Of a stretch of DNA of 64,000 nucleotides, positions 16,954 through 24,745 are shown one piece after another. A model generated the notes under the pieces. That model was given only the letters and a program-made list of their open reading frames with translations, was not told the DNA's origin and did not search any database. Origin of the DNA: Sphingobacteriales bacterium (GTDB lineage: Bacteria; Bacteroidota; Bacteroidia; Chitinophagales; JADIYW01); contig JADKIQ010000003.1 of the NCBI GenBank assembly GCA_016721245.1, forward strand, positions 134,501-198,500, read 5' to 3'. The number at the start of each line of letters is the position of its first letter. Position 1 is the first letter of the stretch. The position numbers and the translations under genes are program-made.

Positions 16954-18182
16954 AGTGGAAGTGCTTTCATTAATGGGGAATCGTCTTTCAGGTTTTCCGG
17001 TGTGATGCTCGGAATTATTTTTTCTGTTTTGTCTAAAATGGTAACCATAAAACTGCGGAAGAGCATCATTGCCGGTGGCATCTTTTCCAGTATCATTGAA
17101 AATAAACTGACTGGCCTGAATGGAATGTCACCGATTTTGTCTTTGTTTAAATCATACCCTTCATATTTATCCCAATAGTTACTGTTGAAGGTGTTTAACA
17201 CAAGAGAGCCGTTAGTGCCCACATCAAAAGTATTACTGATGAAGTTGTTTCCGGTGACGGTGATATCCATGCAGCTTGCCTGTACTTTCATCGCCCAACC
17301 GTTATTTTTAAACAGGTTGTTTTGCATTTGCACACGGTTTACACCTTCCATAAAAATGCCGCTGGTGTTGCGGATAAAGCGGTTGCCTTCTATATAACTG
17401 TCAGAAATTTCTTTGAGCAATAAGCCGTAGGCGGCATCTCCCCAGTTTTCTTCAAATAAATTATTAAACATCTTTACACCGTGCGTAAACATGACAGCAA
17501 CGCCGGCACCATTGTTTTTAAATACATTGGTGATGTACGCATCATCATTGGAAAACATAAAGTGTAATCCGTAACGGATATTCTTGGTGGAGATATTTCT
17601 CCAGATGACAGAGTTGGTAACAAATTCAAAATAGATACCGTCACGATGTCCGCTTATTGTGTTGCCGATGATCTGCATGCTGTCGCATTTCCAGCAGTGA
17701 ATTCCGTTTCCGATTTGCTGTTCTGCCACGGCATAAGATTGCAGTGTATTGTTTTTGATGATACAGTTTTTCCCGTACTGTGTATAGATACCGAAAAAGG
17801 TATCGTGCAGTTTATTATTAATAATGGTAACATTATGGCTGTCGTATATTTTAATGCCGGCCGGATCTTCCAGAGTGCCACTGCCTGAATGGATTACTTT
17901 AAACCCGTCAATAGTTACATAGCTTGATTTTATGGAGATGATTTCATATTTACTTTCTCCGTCTAATACAGGAAAGTCAATTCCTTTCAATACGATAGAT
18001 TTATTTACAAGTAAATTCTTTTCATGATAAATACCGGGTTCTACCAGTATCGTATCGCCATCTGAAGCCTGGTTAATGGTTTGCTGGATAGTCTGTGTGC
18101 CAAATTTTTTGCCAACATGATAAGTTCCGGCAATTGCCGGAAAGAACGTAAAGAACAGTAGGAAGCGCAACAGCAAATTCAT
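16950..18182 (-). CDS. nosD: NosD, periplasmic copper-site maturation protein
   Basis: 410-residue secreted protein. It has a signal peptide (LLRFLLFFTFFPAIAG) and a right-handed beta-helix of the CASH/NosD type. Repeated Asn-rich turns appear throughout, such as INNKLHDTFFGIYT, IKNNTLQSY, IEGNRFIRNTSGIFM and MQNNLFKNNGWAMK. NosD is the periplasmic partner of NosFY in CuZ assembly on NosZ. It ends overlapping nosF by 4 bp and follows the NosL fusion gene by 8 bp. Confidence 0.95.
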   Translation of the reverse strand: MNLLLRFLLFFTFFPAIAGTYHVGKKFGTQTIQQTINQASDGDTILVEPGIYHEKNLLVNKSIVLKGIDFPVLDGESKYEIISIKSSYVTIDGFKVIHSGSGTLEDPAGIKIYDSHNVTIINNKLHDTFFGIYTQYGKNCIIKNNTLQSYAVAEQQIGNGIHCWKCDSMQIIGNTISGHRDGIYFEFVTNSVIWRNISTKNIRYGLHFMFSNDDAYITNVFKNNGAGVAVMFTHGVKMFNNLFEENWGDAAYGLLLKEISDSYIEGNRFIRNTSGIFMEGVNRVQMQNNLFKNNGWAMKVQASCMDITVTGNNFISNTFDVGTNGSLVLNTFNSNYWDKYEGYDLNKDKIGDIPFRPVSLFSMILEKMPPAMMLFRSFMVTILDKTEKIIPSITPENLKDDSPLMKALPL

Positions 18183-18190
18183 GATTATTA

Positions 18191-19213
18191 TTATTTGAAG
18201 AGTTCATTCCATATGGTACTTTCTCCCTTGATTTTCTCCATGACAATATTCATACTATCGATATTGGAAAAAGCTGCAATGTTGCCGCCCATCGGGCTTT
18301 TGAGGTCTGCACTTTTTATTAAGTGTGCATTTTTTGCAATTATAAAAGTATGTTGTCCTGTATAGTCGCTGAGGTAAATATCTTTTACAGATTTTTTTAT
18401 TGTCTCATTTTCTTTTACAAATCTCAATGCGCAATGGAGATCATCAAAAATGAAAATTTTTCCTTTCATTGTAATAATTTCTACCGGAAATCGTGCGTCG
18501 CTTACCGTCATCTTACAATAATCACATTGATCGATTCCAAGTTTAACAGCTTTGGGTTGTGCAGAGCAGGATGTAAAAAAGCTAAGGGCTGTTATGCAAA
18601 GGAATACAGAAGATAATGTGCCGGATTTTTTTAATTTGGCATTGAATCTTATTTCTGTGATTACGCAAATCAACAGTATAACTCCTACTGTGATAAATAT
18701 CCATCCGCCAATATCCGGTACAGAGAATGCTCCGAAATTAAGCAGTTGTTTATATCCTATTAAAGGTGGCTGGTATGCCATGCCAGGCACAACGATAGCA
18801 GCTTTCGGATCCAGATTGTGACCGTAGTTATATTCCCATCTCCAGAAATCTATCATTGCTAAAACACCAAAGGCAGCAAACAAGCCAAATAAGGCATACA
18901 TCATTTTTCTGTTTCCGATGGCTGCTACGATTATAAAAAGAAGTGCATAAAAACCAATGATGTAGGTAAGTACGGAAAATTCAATGAAATCTTCTGCGTG
19001 CAGTGTTTTCATGCCTATGTAATGATTAAGACCGTTGATGATTGCTACGTCACCTCCCAGTTTATTGGCGTAAATCAGCATCCGTAAACCTTCCGGATAT
19101 TGTGGTGCTGCCAGGTCAATTCTCCAGATAGGTACAAATAAAACTAAAAACAATGCTATTCCGCAAATGGCCACTGCGATTCTGATCCATATGTTTAATT
19201 TATTCTTTTGCAT
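18191..19213 (-). CDS. nosL: Four-TM membrane domain fused to NosL copper chaperone
   Basis: 340 residues. Residues 1-185 form a membrane domain: helices near 10-30, 80-100, 103-122 and 168-187, with a periplasmic loop containing GGDVAIINGLNHYIGM. Residues about 197-340 are NosL, which binds copper for NosZ. They contain a complete lipoprotein-like signal (LSSVFLCITALSFFTSC, Cys216) followed by the copper motif DQCDYCKM (Cys230, Cys233, Met235). Separate genes for these two parts would be the simple arrangement. Here they read through in one frame with the lipobox buried inside. A missing base merging two genes is possible, as indels are frequent in this window. Confidence 0.88.
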   Translation of the reverse strand: MQKNKLNIWIRIAVAICGIALFLVLFVPIWRIDLAAPQYPEGLRMLIYANKLGGDVAIINGLNHYIGMKTLHAEDFIEFSVLTYIIGFYALLFIIVAAIGNRKMMYALFGLFAAFGVLAMIDFWRWEYNYGHNLDPKAAIVVPGMAYQPPLIGYKQLLNFGAFSVPDIGGWIFITVGVILLICVITEIRFNAKLKKSGTLSSVFLCITALSFFTSCSAQPKAVKLGIDQCDYCKMTVSDARFPVEIITMKGKIFIFDDLHCALRFVKENETIKKSVKDIYLSDYTGQHTFIIAKNAHLIKSADLKSPMGGNIAAFSNIDSMNIVMEKIKGESTIWNELFK

Positions 19214-19292
19214 GGCATTTTATTTATGTGTGATTCAAAAAAAATGGAACAGGTTTTCTTTTACCTGTTCCACCTCTATTGCTGATATAAAA

Positions 19293-21281
19293 TTATTTTG
19301 CTTTTTCAGGAGTGGCAACAGGCATATTTTTTCCCGTGCTGAATGTTAGCGGTACATTGCTTCCTGCCGGCGATACTCTTATGTATCCCTGCATTTCCTG
19401 ATGCAACGCGCTGCAGAAATCTGTACAATACATAGGGAACATGCCCACTTTGTCCGGTGTCCATTTTAATGTTTGAGTTTCACCGGGCATGACCAGTAAT
19501 TCACCATTAGCTGCACCTTTTATGGCAAATCCATGCGGTACATCCCAGTCTTGTTCCAAGTTGGTCAGGTGGATATACACTTCGTCACCCATTCTGATAC
19601 CTTCGATATTATCCGGTGCAAAGTGAGAACGGATACAAGTCATATAAACATCAATTCTATTTCCCGTTCTTACTACTTTCGTTTCTCCTTCTCCTTTGGC
19701 GACATACGTATTTGCGTTGTCTTCAATTTTGAATATTTTTAACGATTTGTCTTTTATAACATCTGCTGAAACAGCCTGTGCGTAATGCGGTTCGCCGATA
19801 GTCGGGAAATCAAGTATTAGCTGCATTTTATCACCGCTGATATCATACAATTGAGCACTTTGTGCTAATTCAGGACCGGTTGGTAAATATCTGTCTTTCG
19901 TAATTTTATTGTACGCGATTAAATATTTAGCATTTGGTTTTTTGCTGTCGCCGCCCGGAATACATAAGTGACCCACAGAATAATAAGTAGGAACGCGATC
20001 CAGTACTTTTAAATCTTTGATATTCCATTTTACCACTTCAGATGAAACGAAGAAAGAAGTATAGGCATTTCCTTTGCCGTCAAATTCTGTATGCAAAGGT
20101 CCTAAGCCCGGTTTTTGAACTTCACCGTATAAAGCAGACTCATATTTCACCACAGGAATACCGTCAAAATCTCCAACAAAATCTTTCGCTGCAATCGCTT
20201 TCATTAATTTATCGAAACTAAATACAGGAATCAGTGCGGCTAATTTACCGCTGCCTACAATGTATTCACCTGTCGGGTCAACATCGCAACCATGCGGTGA
20301 TTTTGGACAAGGTATGAAATAACAAATGTCTTTTAACTCTTTAGCACTTAACACAGTAACTTCTGTTTTAATTTCGGAAGTAGCACTGTGTGTTTTGTCG
20401 CTGTACGTGTTGTGAGCATATTTAACAGGAACTTTTTTCCCTTTTCCAGCTTTTAAATATTCTTCCGCTTTTTTCCAGTTCACTGCCATGATAAAGTCTT
20501 TATCTTTTTGAGACGCATTGACTTCCAACAGCGTATTTGCCTGCTCTGTATTGTAACAAGAGAAGAAGAACCATCCGTGAGATTTTCCTTTACCCGCATG
20601 ACTTAAATCGAAGTTTACACCCGGACATTCAATCTGGAAAGCGATGTCCATTTTACCATCTTCTTTTCCAACACTGATAAAACTTAAATATCCTTTGAAG
20701 TTTTGTTTGTAGGTATTAATCGGAACATCACCGTTTGCGTTGTCAGACGGCACACTGAAACGTGTTCCGGCCACCACATACTCTGTATTTTCTGTAATGA
20801 AAGGAGAAGAGTGATTACCTGCACTATTTGGCAATTCAATAATTTCTGCCGTACGGAATGTTTTTAAATCGATACGGGCAACACGTGGTGTATTATTTGC
20901 ATTTCCAAAAATCCAGCGACCATCAATTTCACCATTCGTTTGTGATAATTCTGTGTGATGTAAATCATCCCATGGAACAAAGCCATGTGAGGTGTTCAGC
21001 ATCGGTTTAGTTTCTTCACTGAATCCCCATCCTTTTTCTGGATCTACAGAGAACACCGGAATCACTCTGAGTAATCGTCCGCTGGGTAAACCATATACAC
21101 TCATTTGTCCGCTGAAACCGCCACTTACAAAATTGTAGAAACCGTCATATTTCCCGGGTGCCACATAGGTTTTAGCAGCAGCATCTGCACTTACGGCATT
21201 TCCTAAGTTCTTAGGCTTGCAGGCACTCATAGCAAACACGATGGTTATGCTTAACAATGCAATTAATTTAAAATTTTTCAT
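19293..21281 (-). CDS. nosZ: Nitrous oxide reductase NosZ, clade II (Sec-type)
   Basis: Reduces N2O to N2. It has 662 residues. Unlike clade I NosZ there is no twin-arginine motif; the N-terminus is a Sec lipoprotein-type signal with Cys21 (VFAMSAC). The beta-propeller carries candidate CuZ histidines in DDLHHTELS (108-109), KSPHGCDV (330), PLHTEF (397), SVGHLC (438) and EPHYAQA (499). The C-terminal cupredoxin has the CuA ligands His583, Cys619, Cys623, His627 and Met630 (YCTDFCSALHQEM). It follows a lipoprotein cytochrome c and precedes the NosL, D, F, Y maturation genes, the usual clade II layout. Confidence 0.98.
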   Translation of the reverse strand: MKNFKLIALLSITIVFAMSACKPKNLGNAVSADAAAKTYVAPGKYDGFYNFVSGGFSGQMSVYGLPSGRLLRVIPVFSVDPEKGWGFSEETKPMLNTSHGFVPWDDLHHTELSQTNGEIDGRWIFGNANNTPRVARIDLKTFRTAEIIELPNSAGNHSSPFITENTEYVVAGTRFSVPSDNANGDVPINTYKQNFKGYLSFISVGKEDGKMDIAFQIECPGVNFDLSHAGKGKSHGWFFFSCYNTEQANTLLEVNASQKDKDFIMAVNWKKAEEYLKAGKGKKVPVKYAHNTYSDKTHSATSEIKTEVTVLSAKELKDICYFIPCPKSPHGCDVDPTGEYIVGSGKLAALIPVFSFDKLMKAIAAKDFVGDFDGIPVVKYESALYGEVQKPGLGPLHTEFDGKGNAYTSFFVSSEVVKWNIKDLKVLDRVPTYYSVGHLCIPGGDSKKPNAKYLIAYNKITKDRYLPTGPELAQSAQLYDISGDKMQLILDFPTIGEPHYAQAVSADVIKDKSLKIFKIEDNANTYVAKGEGETKVVRTGNRIDVYMTCIRSHFAPDNIEGIRMGDEVYIHLTNLEQDWDVPHGFAIKGAANGELLVMPGETQTLKWTPDKVGMFPMYCTDFCSALHQEMQGYIRVSPAGSNVPLTFSTGKNMPVATPEKAK

Positions 21282-21304
21282 TTTGATTAGATTTTAGTTG
21301 AGAA

Positions 21305-21799
21305 TTATTTTACACCATCGTTTTTACGCATGAATTCAAGCAGGTGTCTTGCATCATCATCAGACAGACTTTGGTTCGGCATTCTAACTAAACAAATCTC
21401 GAGTTGTGCCTGTGCTGCCGGATCTTTGTTAATCATTTCATCCGTGTTGGTAATGAAATTCATGATCCATTCAGGAGTGCGACGTGTGGTTACGCCTTTC
21501 CATCCCGGTCCCACCAGTTTTTCATCAGTTGTTTTATGACAGGATGAACATTTAACACCATACACTTTTTCACCCGAAGTTGCCATAGCTGCATCCAGCG
21601 TGGCACCTATATCCACTTTGGTAAATTTCCCTTCCCCTCTATTAGGGTCATAAGATGGATTCCCATTTTCTGTTGTTGCTGCTGGTGTTTCTGTCGTTTC
21701 TTCTTTAGAACTAAAGTCATCTTTAGTTGGAGTAGAATTACACCCAATAAAAATTGCCATTGAAGAACAAATGCTTAGAATAATTAATAACTTTTTCAT
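21305..21799 (-). CDS. Mono-haem cytochrome c lipoprotein, first gene of nos operon
   Basis: 164-residue lipoprotein (lipobox IFIGC, Cys20) with a Thr/Pro/Glu-rich linker and a class I cytochrome c domain. The haem motif is CSSCH (about 84-88), followed by VGPGWKGVTTRR. A candidate axial Met is in RMPNQSLSDDD. It lies 23 bp upstream of nosZ and is the probable electron donor to its CuA site. In clade II clusters a c-type cytochrome beside nosZ commonly takes this role. Confidence 0.93.
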   Translation of the reverse strand: MKKLLIILSICSSMAIFIGCNSTPTKDDFSSKEETTETPAATTENGNPSYDPNRGEGKFTKVDIGATLDAAMATSGEKVYGVKCSSCHKTTDEKLVGPGWKGVTTRRTPEWIMNFITNTDEMINKDPAAQAQLEICLVRMPNQSLSDDDARHLLEFMRKNDGVK

Positions 21800-21820
21800 T
21801 TTACTTGATTTTATACTACA

Positions 21821-21828
21821 AGGTTAGA
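21821..21828 (-). promoter_or_regulatory. Probable -7 element of the nos operon
   Basis: On the minus strand this reads TAACCTTG, one mismatch from TAnnTTTG, 22 bp before the cytochrome c start. A palindrome centred at 21855 would then sit about 38-40 bp upstream of the start of transcription, an activating position for Crp/Fnr proteins. Confidence 0.45.
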
Positions 21829-21845
21829 CAGAACTCATTTAAAGA

Positions 21846-21865
21846 TTTATGATTGCAGTCATAAA
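21846..21865. promoter_or_regulatory. Crp/Fnr-type palindrome, nos operon side
   Basis: TTTATGA-TTGCAG-TCATAAA is a 7-bp perfect inverted repeat with a 6-bp spacer and an ATGA-N6-TCAT core. It lies 47 bp upstream of the cytochrome c-nosZ start. Confidence 0.7.
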
Positions 21866-21912
21866 GCATAGAAATGTGATTTTATTTTTAATTTTTAACG
21901 TAGTAAAAATTG

Positions 21913-21934
21913 AAACATGATATAAATCATGTTT
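21913..21934. promoter_or_regulatory. Crp/Fnr-type palindrome, regulator side
   Basis: Arms AAACATGAT and ATCATGTTT surround ATAA. The pairing is perfect over 9 bp and again contains ATGA-N6-TCAT. It lies 70 bp upstream of the Crp/Fnr gene, so autoregulation or joint control of both divergent units is likely. Confidence 0.7.
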
Positions 21935-22003
21935 TAAAATGTCAGATATCACGTTTAGCTTAACTTATTTTGAAGAAATTTACATTACATAATATTATAA
22001 TGT

Positions 22004-22636
22004 ATGATGATAAGTGAAGATGTGTTGTTGGCAAGAGGGGCCGTTTATAAAAAAATAAAAAAAGGCAACTTAATTTTTACGGAAGGTTCCAAATGCTACT
22101 TCTATTTTCAGTTGGTGGAAGGCAAAGTAAGCTGGATAAATTACGATGCAGATGGAAAGGCATTTATTCAATCTATTATCCAGCCGGGTGAGTGTTTTGG
22201 GGAATTACCTTTGTTTGATGATGAGTCTTATGCTGCTAATTCTATTGCAGAAACAGATTCTGTGGTAATACAATTACCTAAAACAACTTTTCATCAATTG
22301 CTGAAAGAAAGACAAGATATATTAATGGCATTCACTAAGTTGCTTGCACAGAGAGTTCGTTATAAATTTTTGGTACTCAAAGAATTTGCAAGTCATGATC
22401 CGGAGCATCAAATAATTACGCTGCTAAATTTCTACAGAGAGAAATATCACACACTTTCTGCAGAACCATTCAAGGTGAATTTTACAAGACAACAAATAGC
22501 GGGTATGACAGGACTGAGAGTAGAGACGGTTATCAGGACAATTAAAAAGCTTAGTGAGAAAGGGAAGTTGTCTATTAACAGAGGAAAAGTCTTTATGTTA
22601 AATAGTGACTCTGGTCATAAAAAGTTTGTCTTGTAA
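22004..22636 (+). CDS. Crp/Fnr-family transcriptional regulator
   Basis: 210 residues. The N-terminal cyclic-nucleotide-binding-type beta-roll covers about 15-120 (FTEGSKCYFYFQLVEGKV, PGECFGELPLFDD), followed by the dimer helix. The C-terminal winged helix has recognition helix segment TRQQIAGMTGLRVETVIRTI. No N-terminal Cys cluster is present, so it is not a classic O2-sensing FNR. It is closer to the NnrR/DNR-like group, for which NO or haem sensing is known. Divergent from nosZ with two palindromes between, it probably controls the denitrification genes. The stop is 36 bp before the next gene. Confidence 0.9.
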   Translation: MMISEDVLLARGAVYKKIKKGNLIFTEGSKCYFYFQLVEGKVSWINYDADGKAFIQSIIQPGECFGELPLFDDESYAANSIAETDSVVIQLPKTTFHQLLKERQDILMAFTKLLAQRVRYKFLVLKEFASHDPEHQIITLLNFYREKYHTLSAEPFKVNFTRQQIAGMTGLRVETVIRTIKKLSEKGKLSINRGKVFMLNSDSGHKKFVL

Positions 22637-22672
22637 GCGTTTATTTTGCGTTGTTTACAGTTAATTCGCAAA

Positions 22673-23884
22673 ATGAATATTTCTCTCAGCCGGTATTTAA
22701 AAATATCTCTTTTCAATTTATTATTGGTTGCTTTAGTTGGCGTGGTGATGCGGTATAAAATTTTATATTCACTTCCATTTGTCGATCAGAAACATTTATT
22801 ACACGGACATTCGCATTTTGCTTTTGCAGGCTGGATTACACAGACATTGATGGTGCTGCTGGTGGCTTATCTTTCCAAAGAGACACAGAAAGATGAATTT
22901 ATCGCGTATAAGAAATTATTACTGGCAAATCTATTTACAGCTTACGGAATGCTTATTGCATTTCCGATAGAAGGGTACGGGTTGGTTTCCATAATTTTCT
23001 CTACGTTATCTGTCTTTATTTCATATCTCTTTGCTTTTAGATTCTGGAAGGATTTAAATAAGTTAGGCAATCAATCTGTAACGCATTACTGGTTTAAGAC
23101 AGGATTGCTGTTAAGCATACTTTCATCTGCAGGTACTTTTGGACTGGCTTACATGATGGCAAATAAAATCATCCATCAAAACTGGTATCTGGCTGCAGTT
23201 TATTTTTATCTGCACTTTCAATACAACGGATGGTTTTTCTTTACCTGCATGGGATTGTTTTATGCGATTCTGCCATCGCAAATCATCATCGAAATAGAAT
23301 TTAAAAAAGCATTTTGGTTGTTTGCTTTAGCAAGCGTACCGGCATATTTTTTGTCCACGTTATGGATGTCATTACCGTTATGGGTTTACATATTGGTAGT
23401 AGTGGCCGGTTGTTTGCAACTCATTGCCTGGGCTATTTTTGTGAGATCAATTTTTAAGCACCGGCAAATAATATCGGAAAAACTAAGCAGAGAGAGTAAA
23501 TGGTTGCTGAGCTTATGTGCTTTTGCTTTAACGATAAAATTATCATTGCAACTGGGTTCTACCATTCCGTCTTTAAGCCAACTGGCATTCGGGTTCCGCT
23601 CTATCGTTATTGCGTATTTGCATCTGGTGCTGTTAGGTGTCATAACTATGTTTTTGCTCGGCTATATTTTTTCTTTAAATGCTTTCTTAGTTAAAAAAAC
23701 GACAGTGTGCGGAGTTATTATTTTTGCTGCCGGTATATTTCTGAATGAATTAGTATTGATGCTGCAGGGAATTGCGTCTTTCAGTTATACTATTATTCCG
23801 TACACCAATGAACTATTACTATGCATGGCATTGCTAATGTTTTCCGGAATATTAATATTGCTGCTTTCTCAGTTAAAAAAATAA
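22673..23884 (+). CDS. 12-TM membrane protein with haem-copper-oxidase-like histidine pattern
   Basis: Start taken at ATG 22673 (MNISLSRYLKISLF); the frame also runs upstream from a TTG. It has about 403 residues and about 12 predicted helices. Histidines cluster in LLHGHSHFAFAGW (TM2), YLHFQYNGWFFF (TM6) and YLHLVLLG (TM10). The TM6 segment resembles NorB VVHLWVEGVWEL and the TM2 segment resembles NorB MHGHLAFWGAY, but the HH pair that binds FeB/CuB is missing. I do not recognise a characterised family. It follows the Crp/Fnr gene by 36 bp and is probably co-transcribed. A haem-binding role in NO or oxygen handling is inference. Confidence 0.75.
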   Translation: MNISLSRYLKISLFNLLLVALVGVVMRYKILYSLPFVDQKHLLHGHSHFAFAGWITQTLMVLLVAYLSKETQKDEFIAYKKLLLANLFTAYGMLIAFPIEGYGLVSIIFSTLSVFISYLFAFRFWKDLNKLGNQSVTHYWFKTGLLLSILSSAGTFGLAYMMANKIIHQNWYLAAVYFYLHFQYNGWFFFTCMGLFYAILPSQIIIEIEFKKAFWLFALASVPAYFLSTLWMSLPLWVYILVVVAGCLQLIAWAIFVRSIFKHRQIISEKLSRESKWLLSLCAFALTIKLSLQLGSTIPSLSQLAFGFRSIVIAYLHLVLLGVITMFLLGYIFSLNAFLVKKTTVCGVIIFAAGIFLNELVLMLQGIASFSYTIIPYTNELLLCMALLMFSGILILLLSQLKK

Positions 23885-23886
23885 AA

Positions 23887-23924
23887 GAGAAAAGGCTTGC
23901 AAACTGCAAGCCTTTTCTCTTTTT
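23887..23924. terminator. Bidirectional terminator closing the denitrification region
   Basis: GAGAAAAGGCTTGCA and its perfect complement TGCAAGCCTTTTCTC flank a short loop, with A-rich and T-rich ends. It lies between the convergent 12-TM protein and YegP-like genes and can serve both strands. Confidence 0.92.
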
Positions 23925-23936
23925 AATAACTGAAAA

Positions 23937-24269
23937 TTATACAGTAGTATCTTCTGTTTCTGCACCCGGTGCGTTACTCTTTACACTTGAAATTCCATTT
24001 TCTCTTCCTGCTTCACTTTCGTAAAGTTCGCTGGTACCGATTACCTGTCCGTTGCCGGCTTTCAGGTTGAAATATGGTTTTCCGTTAGAGGATTCTTTTC
24101 TGTCGTATCTGCCATCATCTTCTGCATTTGCTTTCACCGAGTTGATGCCGTTTAATGCTGCCGGTTTGGTCGTGTACGCTTCGCTTTTTAAAATGGTTTG
24201 GCCATTGCCCGCTACTAAATTGAAGTAGAATTGTCCGTCTTTCTGTGTTTTAATTACAAATTTTCCCAT
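23937..24269 (-). CDS. YegP-like protein, two DUF1508 repeats
   Basis: 110 residues made of two similar units of about 48: KDGQFYFNLVAGNGQTILKS and, later, NGKPYFNLKAGNGQVIGTS, each followed by GI(N/S)SVK. This tandem DUF1508 layout is the YegP family, small cytosolic proteins of unknown biochemical role. No signal peptide. It ends at the terminator shared with the 12-TM gene. Confidence 0.9.
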   Translation of the reverse strand: MGKFVIKTQKDGQFYFNLVAGNGQTILKSEAYTTKPAALNGINSVKANAEDDGRYDRKESSNGKPYFNLKAGNGQVIGTSELYESEAGRENGISSVKSNAPGAETEDTTV

Positions 24270-24278
24270 AATGTTATT

Positions 24279-24704
24279 TTATATTTTAGTTAATGTTGCA
24301 GTACAGGCATCTGAAATTACAATACTGCCTGTAGCGTATATTCTATAATTTATAGTTATAATATCTCCATTTGTGTTGATATTACTTGATAAGATTTCAA
24401 TTTCAAAAGATGGTGATATTGTTTGCCTGGTTGCAGAAAAAATATTTTTATCGCCGCTGTTTATAGTACAGACTGTAAGGGAAGCTGGTACTTCCCACAA
24501 TCCTTTTACACTAAATTTTAAAGGGTCAGCTGGGTCAAGTATTATTGTTACTGAGTATGAAGCAGCACCCGTAGGACTGCAATTTTCAGTAAGTGTCCAT
24601 GCTCCGTCATATTTTATATTTGCATTTTCCTCATTCTTTTTACAGGAGGTAATTGAAATAAAAAGAATAAACAGGATGCTTAGGATTGAAAATTTTGTTT
24701 TCAT
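24279..24704 (-). CDS. Hypothetical lipoprotein
   Basis: 141 residues with a clear lipoprotein signal (FSILSILFILFISITSC, Cys21, followed by KKNEEN). The remainder is a predicted beta-rich domain, YDGAWTLTENCSPTG to TATLTKI, with three further cysteines. The shape recalls small Bacteroidota lipocalin-like lipoproteins, but no family is recognised. It is just upstream of the YegP-like gene (9 bp), possibly in one unit. Confidence 0.7.
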   Translation of the reverse strand: MKTKFSILSILFILFISITSCKKNEENANIKYDGAWTLTENCSPTGAASYSVTIILDPADPLKFSVKGLWEVPASLTVCTINSGDKNIFSATRQTISPSFEIEILSSNINTNGDIITINYRIYATGSIVISDACTATLTKI

Positions 24705-24745
24705 AATTTTTGGTGTATAATGGTGAATTGCAAATATACTATAAT

